From Sulfurovum sp. (GTDB lineage: Bacteria; Campylobacterota; Campylobacteria; Campylobacterales; Sulfurovaceae), in the NCBI GenBank assembly GCA_027029065.1, contig JALVGO010000240.1, positions 1 through 23,527 on the forward strand: a stretch of 23,527 bases of DNA, in the 5' to 3' direction. Position numbers and translations under genes: made by a program. Under the pieces are notes generated by a model. That model was not told the DNA's origin. It ran no database searches and saw only the letters and a program-made list of their open reading frames with translations. The first letter of the stretch is position 1, and every line of letters begins with the position of its first letter. Shown piece after piece: positions 14,879-22,925 of the stretch.

Positions 14879-16018
14879 TTATGAGAGTCTTGCTTTAAAA
14901 TCCTCATAGCCAAATTCTCTGAGAAGCTCTATCTCTCCATCGATTTTTTCTACAGCAATCGCGGGAAGTTTGATACCGTTAAAGGTTGTGGCTTTGACCA
15001 TTGTGTAGTGCATCTGGTCTTCAAAGATAATCTTGTCACCTATCTGTAACGGTTTGTCGAAACTGTAGTCTCCCATGATATCTCCCGCAAGACAGGTATT
15101 GCCTCCCAGACGGTAGGTATAGGGTTTTTCTTCCGCTTCTCCGGCTCCGCGGACTTCGGCACGGTAGGGCATGATAATGGTGTCTGGCATATGTGCTTCT
15201 GCGGAAGTGTCGAGTATGGCTATGTTGATACCGTTTTGGACAATGTCAAGCACAGTTGCAACCAGTACACCTGTCTCCCACCCGACAGCTTCTCCCGGTT
15301 CAAGATAGACTTCAACACCGTATTTGGCTTTAAAGTCTCTAATGAGGGTGATCAGTTTTTCCAGATCATACCCTTTGCGTGTGATATGGTGTCCTCCGCC
15401 GAAGTTGATCCACTTCATTTTGTCAAGGTAGCGTCCAAATTTTTCTTCAAAACGGGAAAGAACCGCTTCAAGTGCGTCGCTTCCCTGTTCACAGAGTGCA
15501 TGGAAATGGAGTCCGTCAAGATCAGGGAGTATGGTTTCGTCAAAATTCTCAAGTGTGGTACCCAGTCTGGAGTAGAGTCCGCACGGATTGTATATCTCTT
15601 TAGGAGAAGCGGAGTATTCGGGATTGATACGCAGGCCAATAGAGAGAGCGGGATTATACTGTTTTGCCTGTGTTGCAAACCGTTTACACTGTTGAGGTGT
15701 GTTAAAGACCATGTGATGGGAGATAGAGGCAATCTTATCAATCTCCTCCGCTTTGTAGGCAGGAGAATAGGTGTGTACCTCCTTGCCAAACTCCTCTGAT
15801 GCCAGTTTTGCTTCGTGAAGTCCGCTGGCACAGCATCCGTCAAGGTAAGGGCGTATAGTATCAAAGCTTTTCCACAGGGCATACCCTTTGAGTGCAAGAA
15901 GCACTTTTGCACCGCTTCTCTCTTTTACGGTATGGAGTATCTCAAGATTGTGTATGAGCTTTTTTTCCTCAAGCAGCCAGCATGGAGAGGGGAGTGTTTC
16001 ATATTTTTTTTCAGTCAT
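14879..16018 (-). CDS. nspC: Carboxynorspermidine/carboxyspermidine decarboxylase
   Basis: A PLP-dependent fold-type III decarboxylase that converts carboxyspermidine to spermidine (or carboxynorspermidine to norspermidine), the polyamine route used by Campylobacterota. The 379-aa length is normal. K44 in LLALKGYALW is the PLP lysine, HFHALCEQ and NFGGGHHI are the mid-barrel phosphate-binding motifs, EPGEAVGWETG follows, and the C-terminus contains CLAGDIMGDYSFD with the catalytic cysteine. The usual partner, carboxyspermidine dehydrogenase, is not in this window. It is convergent with tamB and divergent from the small gene at 16094. Confidence 0.94.
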   Translation of the reverse strand: MTEKKYETLPSPCWLLEEKKLIHNLEILHTVKERSGAKVLLALKGYALWKSFDTIRPYLDGCCASGLHEAKLASEEFGKEVHTYSPAYKAEEIDKIASISHHMVFNTPQQCKRFATQAKQYNPALSIGLRINPEYSASPKEIYNPCGLYSRLGTTLENFDETILPDLDGLHFHALCEQGSDALEAVLSRFEEKFGRYLDKMKWINFGGGHHITRKGYDLEKLITLIRDFKAKYGVEVYLEPGEAVGWETGVLVATVLDIVQNGINIAILDTSAEAHMPDTIIMPYRAEVRGAGEAEEKPYTYRLGGNTCLAGDIMGDYSFDKPLQIGDKIIFEDQMHYTMVKATTFNGIKLPAIAVEKIDGEIELLREFGYEDFKARLS

Positions 16019-16093
16019 TCCGAATTATATCAGGAGTATCCACAAAAATTTGATATAATTGTCCCATATTCTATTATATACGGAGAGAAGAGA

Positions 16094-16573
16094 ATGATCA
16101 GACGGGAAAATGATAAGAGAAGAGAGTATATTCGTTTTGACGGGGATGACATTGCCCTAGCGTCAAAGATGATCGATGCTATGAGAACGACAATTGATAT
16201 TGTCTATTATCTGATGAACAGAGGGGAAGAACGCTCTTTTGTACTGATGCTTGTCACTGCCAAAGAGGTGGATGTGGAAGCGATACTGAAAGTCCAAAAA
16301 CGCAATACGGACATTCTTTTTAAGATAGACAAGGAGCATGGCATCTATGCTGTGATCTGTCAGGATACAAAAATAGACGGCGGATACCACTTTGCAGAGA
16401 GGGTGATGCGAAACCTCAAAAAGAATGATGCGGTAGAACCCTACTGTGTAGAGCTGGAGGTGCGCAGCACTTCTCATGATATCAAATATATTGTTTTTAA
16501 ACTGATTGAAGAGTTTATACGTGCCAATGAAGAGAAGCAAAGCGGAGAGATTGTCTTCAAAACGCTTAATTAG
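16094..16573 (+). CDS. Small protein resembling a degenerate GGDEF domain
   Basis: A 159-aa soluble protein. The start at ATG 16094 is chosen for the GGAG at 16082-16085; the frame is open further upstream but that part overlaps nspC antisense. Residues 82-109 (HGIYAVICQDTKIDGGYHFAERV...) resemble the end of a diguanylate cyclase GGDEF domain, where the motif is followed by FAxLLPxT...AERIR. The GGDEF signature itself is missing (HGIYAV instead), so cyclase activity is not expected. The C-terminal part follows an alternating strand-helix pattern. The GGDEF relation is inferred by eye and may be wrong; otherwise it is a conserved hypothetical. Confidence 0.65.
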   Translation: MIRRENDKRREYIRFDGDDIALASKMIDAMRTTIDIVYYLMNRGEERSFVLMLVTAKEVDVEAILKVQKRNTDILFKIDKEHGIYAVICQDTKIDGGYHFAERVMRNLKKNDAVEPYCVELEVRSTSHDIKYIVFKLIEEFIRANEEKQSGEIVFKTLN

Positions 16574-16595
16574 AATCCTTTAAGCCGTTTTCAGG

Positions 16596-16644
16596 TAAAA
16601 TCGCGTCCAAATAAAACCGTTCAGGTACGACTGTATGCCTGAAC
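16596..16644 (+). promoter_or_regulatory. rpmH promoter -10 and leader hairpin
   Basis: TAAAAT at 16596-16601 is a plausible -10 for the rpmH block. A 7-bp stem GTTCAGG (16619-16625) / CCTGAAC (16638-16644) with a 12-nt loop lies in the leader, followed by AGGAT near 16656 as the rpmH ribosome-binding site. Whether the hairpin regulates L34 synthesis is unknown. Confidence 0.4.
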
Positions 16645-16667
16645 CAAACAGATGAAGGATCGTTAAG

Positions 16668-16802
16668 ATGAAAAGAACATACCAACCGCATAACACACCA
16701 AGAAAAAGAACACACGGCTTCAGAACAAGAATGAAGACCAAGAACGGAAGAAAAGTCATCGCTGCAAGAAGAGCGAAAGGCAGAAAGAGACTGGCGGTAT
16801 AA
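16668..16802 (+). CDS. rpmH: 50S ribosomal protein L34
   Basis: A 44-aa, highly basic protein starting [19 protein letters not shown] and ending GRKRLAV, a full-length and near-canonical L34 of the large ribosomal subunit. The region [21 protein letters not shown] is the universal core. It heads the rpmH-rnpA-yidC-jag-mnmE block found at this position across Campylobacterota and many other bacteria. Confidence 0.97.
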   Translation: MKRTYQPHNTPRKRTHGFRTRMKTKNGRKVIAARRAKGRKRLAV

Positions 16803-16806
16803 TCCC

Positions 16807-17163
16807 ATCGCTCACATAAAACATTTTACTCGTATTAAGACCAGTAAAGAGTTTAACGGCGTTTACAACAACGCCACAAAGACCTGGCACACTCCCTATT
16901 TCGTACTTTTTTATAAAAGCTCTGACAGCTTCAAAGTAGGGTTTGTCGCCAGTAAAAAAATAGGAAATGCAGTTCACAGAAACAGAGCAAAGCGTTTGCT
17001 AAGAGCACATTTCATTGAAAATATCGACAGACTGAAAAGCGGCTCCTATGTTTTGGTTGCCAAGCCGGCTCTATTGGATGAAAGCTATACAAAAACTCGC
17101 AAAGCCTATCTTCATGCACTGAAAAAGTGTACTGCATTCTCGCAACATTACAACAAAATTTAA
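16807..17163 (+). CDS. rnpA: Ribonuclease P protein component (start codon not canonical)
   Basis: RnpA binds the RNase P RNA and helps it mature tRNA 5' ends. The frame gives FTRIKTSKEFNGVY at the N-terminus and the RNR-like signature KKIGNAVHRNRAKRLLR in the middle, then a VLVAKPA strand, to TAA at 17161-17163; about 118 aa, a normal length. No ATG, GTG or TTG occurs in frame between the TGA at 16732-16734 and the conserved part. ATC 16807 is where a normal-length protein would begin; CTG 16762, inside rpmH, is the other candidate. The start is therefore uncertain and may be rare, or there may be a sequencing error. Confidence 0.88.
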   Translation: MAHIKHFTRIKTSKEFNGVYNNATKTWHTPYFVLFYKSSDSFKVGFVASKKIGNAVHRNRAKRLLRAHFIENIDRLKSGSYVLVAKPALLDESYTKTRKAYLHALKKCTAFSQHYNKI

Positions 17164-17208
17164 CATATTTGAGACTATACTGTCACTCTCTGATATAAAG
17201 GTATTATT

Positions 17209-18825
17209 TTGGAACAACAAGATCTGAACAAACGGTTACTTCTCGCACTGGCACTCTCCTTTTTGGTATTTGTGGGGTATAGCTATCTCTTTCAGCCTCA
17301 AGCAGGGACTGGGACAGAACAAAACCTGAGTACAAAATCTGCACCGGCACTTGCTGACAAAGCTGTACCGCATACGGCGGCGAAACAAGCATCAGCAGAA
17401 AACACAAAAACGGTCAATAGTGCACCGAAAACACATCAGGATGTTTTGACAACCATTGTCTCTCCGACATTCAAGATGTCTATAGATGCGCTTGGACGTA
17501 TTGCACAGTTTGAACTTTTGGAGAAAAAGTATCAAAATGCTGAGGGGCATAACCTTCAGATTCTTGCGGCAGACAAACCAAAGCCGCTGGAAGTACGTTT
17601 TGCAGATCAGGTACTGAACGATGAAGCTTTCAAGGTACACTATACGGTTTCATCACAGGGTGAAATCAACCTGTCCAATAAACCTGTTACCTTGACACTG
17701 ACGCAGAAACTTTCCAAAGTAACATTGACAAAAACATTGACCATTCAGCCAAATGGTGCCTACAGTGTTGATGTGGAAACATCTTCCAATGTACCGTACT
17801 TTATTACACCGGGTCACCGTCCTATGGCAGATACATCTATGTACATGATCGTGCGTGGTGCATTGATCAAGGGACCTGACGGTGTGATCACAACAATTGA
17901 AGACGGAGAAGCAAAAGGGGATGAGGTGGTCAAACATGCCAAGATCGCATCTGCCTTTGACCGTTATGTAGCTTCACTCTTCTACAACTTCAAAGAGGGG
18001 ATGAATGTCTCTGTACTCAAAGAAGCAAATGGTGATCCGCTGCTCTTTGTAGAAGGTGCACAAAAACTGCACCTTGGCGGGTATATCGGTCCTAAAGAGT
18101 ATCATACACTGGCTTCCATCAATCCGGAACTGACCGATGCGATTGAGTTTGGGTGGTTTACCTTCCTCTCAAAACCATTCTTTAAAGTGCTGCTTTGGAT
18201 CAATGGTCTTATCGGGAACTGGGGATGGGCAATTATCCTCTTTACACTCTTGGTAAAGCTGGTACTCTTCCCGCTCTCTTACAAGGGTATGATGTCTATG
18301 CAGAAGCTCAAAGATCTTGCACCTAAAATGAAAGAGCTTCGTGAAAAGTATAAAGACGATCCGGCAAAACTCAATATGAAGATGATGGAGATGTACAAAA
18401 AGCATGGGGCCAACCCGATGGGCGGGTGTTTGCCGATGCTGCTGCAGATCCCTGTATTCTTCGCACTCTACCGGGTTCTGCTCAATGCCGACGAACTTCA
18501 GGGAGCAGTCTGGATTCCGGGATGGATCGAAAACCTCGCAGCAGCCGATCCGTACTATATCCTTCCGGTATTGATGGGTGTGAGTATGTGGTTCCAGCAA
18601 AAGATCACACCAAACAACTTTACCGATCCGATGCAGGAGAAGATCTTCCAGTTCTTCCCTGTGATCATGGCACTGATGTTCATCATTATGCCGTTCCCGT
18701 CAGGTTTGGTACTCTACTGGGTAGTGAACAACATCTTTACTATCGGTCAGCAGTATGTGATCAACAAGGCATACCAGAATCAGAAAGCGGCACTCGCACA
18801 TAAGAAAGGCAAGGATACCAAATGA
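17209..18825 (+). CDS. yidC: Membrane protein insertase YidC
   Basis: YidC inserts and folds inner-membrane proteins, alone or with SecYEG. The 538-aa product starts at TTG 17209, supported by AAAGG 8 nt upstream. It has an N-terminal membrane anchor (about residues 8-26), a large periplasmic beta domain to about residue 310, and the conserved five-helix core with the cytoplasmic hairpin QKLKDLAPKMKELREKYK and the signature NPMGGCLPMLLQIPVFFALY. The basic C-terminal tail is short. It overlaps jag by ATGA. yidD, normally between rnpA and yidC, is absent here. Confidence 0.96.
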   Translation: MEQQDLNKRLLLALALSFLVFVGYSYLFQPQAGTGTEQNLSTKSAPALADKAVPHTAAKQASAENTKTVNSAPKTHQDVLTTIVSPTFKMSIDALGRIAQFELLEKKYQNAEGHNLQILAADKPKPLEVRFADQVLNDEAFKVHYTVSSQGEINLSNKPVTLTLTQKLSKVTLTKTLTIQPNGAYSVDVETSSNVPYFITPGHRPMADTSMYMIVRGALIKGPDGVITTIEDGEAKGDEVVKHAKIASAFDRYVASLFYNFKEGMNVSVLKEANGDPLLFVEGAQKLHLGGYIGPKEYHTLASINPELTDAIEFGWFTFLSKPFFKVLLWINGLIGNWGWAIILFTLLVKLVLFPLSYKGMMSMQKLKDLAPKMKELREKYKDDPAKLNMKMMEMYKKHGANPMGGCLPMLLQIPVFFALYRVLLNADELQGAVWIPGWIENLAAADPYYILPVLMGVSMWFQQKITPNNFTDPMQEKIFQFFPVIMALMFIIMPFPSGLVLYWVVNNIFTIGQQYVINKAYQNQKAALAHKKGKDTK

Positions 18826-19652
18826 CCAAAGTAGAAGCACCTACCCTTGAAAAGGCGTATGAGCTTGCTGCTGCGGAACTCTCCTGTTCAGTAACAGAAC
18901 TTCAGTATGAGGTCATACAGTACCCATCCAAAGGGGTTCTTGGACTTTTTAAAAAACAGGCGATCATTGTTGCTACCAGAGCAAATGTTCCAGCAGCACA
19001 AGAGGATACTCCCCAAAGAGCACAGAGTATTGAAGAGGCTGTAGCAGAAGAGATCGTCACAACACTTCAGGAAGAGGAGGTGCAACCTGCCCCTATAGAA
19101 GAGGAGAAAGATGTAAACCTCTCTTCTGACAGTGTTGTAGAAGGCTTTTTCGAATCTGGTAACAAAACTGAAGAGCCCTATGTTGACAGAGAGCTTTCCC
19201 AATCAATCGAAGAGAGCCTGCAGCATCTTTTTGAAGTCTCCTGTTTCGATATTGATGTTGTGGAAGTGGATGTTGTGGACAATACTGCGCTTATCTTTAT
19301 TGATGGTGAAGATGCAGCGTTGCTGATCGGGAAAGAAGGCTACCGCTACAATGCACTCTCCTATATGCTCTTTAACTGGCTTCACAGCAAATATCAGCTC
19401 TATATCAAACTTGAAATTGCAGAATTTCTGACCTCTCAGCAGGAGATGATACGAAACTACATTCAGCCTGTCATTGAAAATGTAGAGAAGTACGGCAAGG
19501 CGAAGACACGATTTCTTGACGGTATTTTGGTACAGATCGCACTTGAACAGCTCAGGGAGGCATTTCCCAACAAGTACGTTGCCATCAAAACCGGAAAATC
19601 GGGCAAGAAGTTTGTTGTGATCAACGATTTCCACACAAAGCCTCATGCATAA
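18822..19652 (+). CDS. jag: Jag/KhpB-type RNA-binding protein
   Basis: A 276-aa protein with an N-terminal Jag_N domain (residues 2-55; TLEKAYELAAAELSC, GVLGLFKK), an acidic, glutamate-rich linker (about 60-125), a KH domain with the RNA-contact loop IGKEGYRYNAL (about 166-176), and a C-terminal segment aligned with R3H. The R3H RxxxH pair is not visible: that place reads LDGILVQIAL, so R3H nucleic-acid binding may be lost. It overlaps yidC by 4 nt and mnmE by 8 nt, suggesting coupled translation. KhpB relatives bind many RNAs and influence cell elongation in other bacteria. Confidence 0.9.
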   Translation: MTKVEAPTLEKAYELAAAELSCSVTELQYEVIQYPSKGVLGLFKKQAIIVATRANVPAAQEDTPQRAQSIEEAVAEEIVTTLQEEEVQPAPIEEEKDVNLSSDSVVEGFFESGNKTEEPYVDRELSQSIEESLQHLFEVSCFDIDVVEVDVVDNTALIFIDGEDAALLIGKEGYRYNALSYMLFNWLHSKYQLYIKLEIAEFLTSQQEMIRNYIQPVIENVEKYGKAKTRFLDGILVQIALEQLREAFPNKYVAIKTGKSGKKFVVINDFHTKPHA

Positions 19653-20985
19653 TACCATTACCGCCATTGCAACTGCACATGGTGTTGCTTCTATCTCCAT
19701 TATCCGCATAAGCGGAAAAGGGGCACTGCAGATTGCACAAACGATCTCCAAGAAGGAGACGATTGCGCCCCGTTATGCCCATCTTGTTTCTCTTTATAAT
19801 CAGGAAAATGCATTGATCGATCAGGCGATCATGATCTATTTTGCCGCACCCAACAGTTTTACAGGTGAGGAGATTGTCGAGTTCCAGTGTCACGGCGGAA
19901 TGATCGTCGCACAGGAAGTACTCGATACTGTGGTTGCCTGCGGTGCACGTCTTGCAGAACCCGGCGAGTTCTCCAAACGGGCATTTTTGAACGGTAAGAT
20001 CGATCTGAGTGAGGCCGAAGCGATCTCCAAACTTATTGAGGCGAAAAGTGTTGATGCTGCCAAAATTTTGGCAAAACAGATGAAAGGTGAACTAAAAGCA
20101 TTTGTCGAAGAGAGCAGAGAAGCGCTGCTGCGCGCACTTGCCTATTCGGAGGTGATGATCGACTATGCCGAAGAGGATATTCCCGAAGATATCCTGCATA
20201 ATATCCTTACACAGCTTGATGCGTTGACAGAGAAGATCACCCACATTGTTGATGCAAGTCACAGACGGCGTGGATTGATCGAAGGGTTTAAAGTAGCCAT
20301 TATCGGTAAACCCAATGTAGGAAAGAGTTCGCTGCTCAATGCACTTCTCTCTTATGAGCGGGCGATTGTCAGTGATATTGCCGGTACCACCCGTGATACG
20401 ATTGAGGAGCAGGTACGTATCGGTTCACACATTATCCGGCTTGTTGATACTGCCGGTATCCGTGAATCAAATGATACCATAGAGAAGATAGGGATTGAAC
20501 GCTCTTTGAGTTCCATAGCAGATGCAGATGTGATTATCGCACTCTTTGACGGAAGTCGGGTATTTGATGAGGAAGACAGAAAAATTATTGAGATTATTGA
20601 AAAACTGGAAGATACCCATCTGATCACAGCGATTAACAAAAGTGACCTGCCCCAGAAAATTGATAGAAGTGTACTGAATCAGTTCGATCCTGTAGAGGTA
20701 AGTGCAAAGAGAGGATTTGCCAGATTGACCAATGCACTGGAAACGCTGCTGGATTCTGTGGGTGAAGACGAAGAGTTGATGCTGATCTCGGCAAGACAGA
20801 TTGAGGCAGTGATACGTGCAAAAGAGGAGATCGTAGCAGCGAAACTTCCACTTCTCTCTGGTGAATTGGAGTTCTTCTCCTATCATCTTCAAGAAGCGGT
20901 TAAAGCGATATCTTCCATCTCAAGACCCTATGACAACGAAGAGATACTCGATAAAATGTTCGGAGAGTTCTGTCTTGGAAAGTAG
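19645..20985 (+). CDS. mnmE: tRNA modification GTPase MnmE (TrmE)
   Basis: MnmE with MnmG makes cmnm5U at the wobble position of several tRNAs. The 446-aa protein has the N-terminal tetrahydrofolate-binding domain (1-118), a helical domain, and an inserted G domain with GKPNVGKSS (221-229), GTTRDT (247-252), DTAG (268-271) and NKSD (331-334). It ends in FCLGK with the catalytic cysteine C443, the standard C-terminus. It overlaps jag by 8 nt, and the next small gene probably starts within its last codons. Confidence 0.97.
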   Translation: MHNTITAIATAHGVASISIIRISGKGALQIAQTISKKETIAPRYAHLVSLYNQENALIDQAIMIYFAAPNSFTGEEIVEFQCHGGMIVAQEVLDTVVACGARLAEPGEFSKRAFLNGKIDLSEAEAISKLIEAKSVDAAKILAKQMKGELKAFVEESREALLRALAYSEVMIDYAEEDIPEDILHNILTQLDALTEKITHIVDASHRRRGLIEGFKVAIIGKPNVGKSSLLNALLSYERAIVSDIAGTTRDTIEEQVRIGSHIIRLVDTAGIRESNDTIEKIGIERSLSSIADADVIIALFDGSRVFDEEDRKIIEIIEKLEDTHLITAINKSDLPQKIDRSVLNQFDPVEVSAKRGFARLTNALETLLDSVGEDEELMLISARQIEAVIRAKEEIVAAKLPLLSGELEFFSYHLQEAVKAISSISRPYDNEEILDKMFGEFCLGK

Positions 20986-21322
20986 TGAAAAGATTATAGC
21001 AAAGATTGGTGAATTCATGCAAAGCGGGAAAGCCGAGCTCTATCTTCTTGCCGTACTGTTTCTTTTTACGCTTTGGTTTATCCGCAGTACAGTACGATAC
21101 TATTATGGTGAAAAACGAAAGCTGAAACATATGCACCGTTTTGCAAGAGAGGGAGATCTTGAGGCGCAACAGCATTTGGCAAAACGCTACCAAAAAGGGG
21201 ACATTCTTCCCAAAAGCTGTGAACGCGCTGCATACTGGTACCAAAAGGCGGCATTGTCTGGTGATAAAGAGGCCAAAGGCTTTCTTGAAAAATTTCTTGA
21301 AAGTCACAGAAAGAAGTGTTAA
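20975..21322 (+). CDS. Membrane-anchored single Sel1-like repeat protein
   Basis: A protein of about 115 aa if it starts at TTG 20975, inside the mnmE end, where GGAG lies 9 nt upstream. ATG 21017, preceded by GGTGA, would give 101 aa and is equally possible. It has one membrane helix (LYLLAVLFLFTLWFI), then a basic stretch and a Sel1/TPR-like repeat pair (GDLEAQQHLAKRYQKGD, CERAAYWYQKAALSGDKEA). Sel1 repeats act as protein-binding scaffolds. It is probably co-expressed with mnmE. No specific function can be given. Confidence 0.75.
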   Translation: MESSEKIIAKIGEFMQSGKAELYLLAVLFLFTLWFIRSTVRYYYGEKRKLKHMHRFAREGDLEAQQHLAKRYQKGDILPKSCERAAYWYQKAALSGDKEAKGFLEKFLESHRKKC

Positions 21323-21349
21323 GGTAATAAAGAGCATATATTCTCATGC

Positions 21350-21355
21350 TATAAT
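21350..21355 (+). promoter_or_regulatory. -10 element for the lipoprotein gene
   Basis: TATAAT lies 47 nt before the lipoprotein ATG, within a small inverted repeat CTCAT (21343-21347) / ATGAG (21356-21360). AAGGAAAAAAG just before the ATG is the ribosome-binding site. Confidence 0.45.
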
Positions 21356-21402
21356 ATGAGCATTATTGAAAATAGACCTGAAAATTTAGACAAGGAAAAA
21401 AG

Positions 21403-22041
21403 ATGATAAGAACAAATCGGATAATAGGACTGGTCGGCATTGTACTGCTCCTGCTTCTAACCGGATGTGTGCAGCGGGGGTTACCGGTGCTCCCTGGGGA
21501 GAGTGGCTATTCACATGGATGGAGCAGTGCGGAAGAGGATGAAAATATTGATATCTCCGATCTTGACCAGAATCTTACAGAGAGTGAAACGGTTATTACA
21601 GAAGAGGGGGATAAAGTAGCCCGTATTCCTTTCCCTGTGGAGGAGTATGCGCGCTTGCACCGTATTGGAAAGGGAACGATCAAGGGAAAAATATACTTGA
21701 CAGACGGATATGACAGAAAGGTATTCGGAAAGGGTACACGCCTCTATCTGAACCCAAAAACAAGTTATTCTGATCAGTGGTATGAGGAGAGCTATATCGG
21801 TGGGCATAAAATGCAAAAGGCCGATAACAGACTCTTTAACTACCTGCGTTTTACCTCTTCTGACCAGAATGGAAACTTTGCCTTTTACGGTGTGCCCTCA
21901 GGAAGTTACTACCTGATAGGTACGGTAACATGCGGTACTGAGTGCGGCTATGATAGACCTACCCAAAGACGTATCGCAACACTGGTAACGGTCAGAGGAA
22001 ATCAGATCGTACAGAAGGATCTCTCCGGACAGATCTACTGA
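21403..22041 (+). CDS. Predicted lipoprotein with carboxypeptidase-regulatory-like domain
   Basis: A 212-aa protein with a lipoprotein signal peptide: hydrophobic residues 7-19 and lipobox LTGC, with C22 as the lipidated cysteine. An acidic linker follows (about 40-75). Residues 88-210 look like a transthyretin-like carboxypeptidase-regulatory domain, beginning GTIKGKIYL and ending in the typical NGNFAFYGVPSGSYYL pattern. Such domains are beta-sandwich surface or periplasmic modules. Two further cysteines (TCGTEC) may form a disulfide. No partner gene suggests a process. A good ribosome-binding site supports the start. Confidence 0.82.
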   Translation: MIRTNRIIGLVGIVLLLLLTGCVQRGLPVLPGESGYSHGWSSAEEDENIDISDLDQNLTESETVITEEGDKVARIPFPVEEYARLHRIGKGTIKGKIYLTDGYDRKVFGKGTRLYLNPKTSYSDQWYEESYIGGHKMQKADNRLFNYLRFTSSDQNGNFAFYGVPSGSYYLIGTVTCGTECGYDRPTQRRIATLVTVRGNQIVQKDLSGQIY

Positions 22042-22093
22042 TGCAGATGCATTCTGCATTACATGTTATGCTTTACTGTTTCAAAGCTGAAAC
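22042..22093. terminator. Hairpins between the convergent lipoprotein and dut genes
   Basis: Two short perfect stems fill the gap between the stops: TGCAGA/TCTGCA (22042-22047, 22053-22058) and GTTTCA/TGAAAC (22078-22083, 22088-22093). Neither has a good T-run, so they are weak candidates for a shared terminator. Confidence 0.3.
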
Positions 22094-22774
22094 TTATGCT
22101 TTGGGATAATACTTCTCCAGTGCTTTGTAGAGTGCTTCGGGTGTAATAGCCGGTGTCTCATCAAGAATTCGCTGCATTGTGACATTGTCCTCTTCGCCGT
22201 TCCACTCTTTGATGTAGCTTCCCTCTTTGTATCCGTGATCCTGTCTGAACTGATTGAGGATGTTCTTGCCGATGTAGAGTTTGTAGAGGCTGTCAAGGTT
22301 AAGCCCTGACTGCATGGCAACATCGATAAACTGCATGACCAGTTTTTCGGTCGATCCGCCGCAAAGCAGGGTGCGCATCATCTCTTCTACGGTTTCGATC
22401 TGTTCATAATTGTCTTTTTCTGTTGGCACTGTTGGTTCCAGAAAGGTGTCAAAGTTGGGTAGGTTTACAATGTTGTCTGCTAACGCTTCTATGGTACCAA
22501 GCTCTTTGGTTTTGTAATCTGCAAGTGCCTGTGACATGATAAAGTGCCAGATATCCACCGCTTCAATTTTGATGTTTTCAAAGTCTGGATCGGCATCGAT
22601 ATTTTTCCAGTGTTTCCACGGATAGCTCTCTATCAGTTCGGCACACTCAAGATAGGCGCAGCGTTTCCAGTCGATCAGCTTTCCGTTTTTGGTGATACCG
22701 TTCTCCCACCCTTTGCCATTGGTGGCATCATTAAGCTGCTGCTGGAGTTTGAGCATCTGGATAAGTTCATTCAT
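22094..22774 (-). CDS. dut: Dimeric dUTP diphosphatase (all-alpha NTP pyrophosphatase type)
   Basis: The enzyme hydrolyses dUTP to dUMP, keeping uracil out of DNA and feeding thymidylate synthesis. The 226-aa protein matches the dimeric dUTPase of Campylobacter and relatives rather than the trimeric beta type: MLKLQQQLND at the N-terminus, WKRCAYLECAELIES carrying the ExxE metal motif (E43, E46), WKHWK, and EAVDIWHFIMS with ExxD (E71, D74). The start has AAGG upstream at a slightly long distance. It is convergent with the lipoprotein gene and divergent from purL. Confidence 0.93.
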   Translation of the reverse strand: MNELIQMLKLQQQLNDATNGKGWENGITKNGKLIDWKRCAYLECAELIESYPWKHWKNIDADPDFENIKIEAVDIWHFIMSQALADYKTKELGTIEALADNIVNLPNFDTFLEPTVPTEKDNYEQIETVEEMMRTLLCGGSTEKLVMQFIDVAMQSGLNLDSLYKLYIGKNILNQFRQDHGYKEGSYIKEWNGEEDNVTMQRILDETPAITPEALYKALEKYYPKA

Positions 22775-22882
22775 TTCTATTTGCCTTCATTTGAAAAATT
22801 CTTATCAAATCATACCACTTCTTGTTGAAAAAATGGGCGTATTGCCAAAAAGTACGACAGCGCGTCTTTAGCACTTTTTGAG

Positions 22883-22888
22883 TAAAAT
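22883..22888 (+). promoter_or_regulatory. Putative -10 element for purL
   Basis: TAAAAT within TAAAATATAG lies 37 nt before the purL ATG, preceded by a T-tract. AAAGGA at 22912-22917 is the ribosome-binding site. The 22775-22925 gap is the divergent control region of dut and purL; no other element is seen in it. Confidence 0.4.
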
Positions 22889-22925
22889 ATAGCCCTTAAT
22901 TCACCCCTTGCAAAGGACACATTTT

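Noticed and set aside
15191..15799. A long + strand frame (202 codons) opposite nspC
   Set aside because: It lies entirely antisense to nspC, has no family features, and nspC motifs on the - strand are clear.
15815..16093. Upstream extension of the small gene at 16094 to 15815
   Set aside because: The extra part is antisense to the nspC 5' end; a GGAG site supports ATG 16094.
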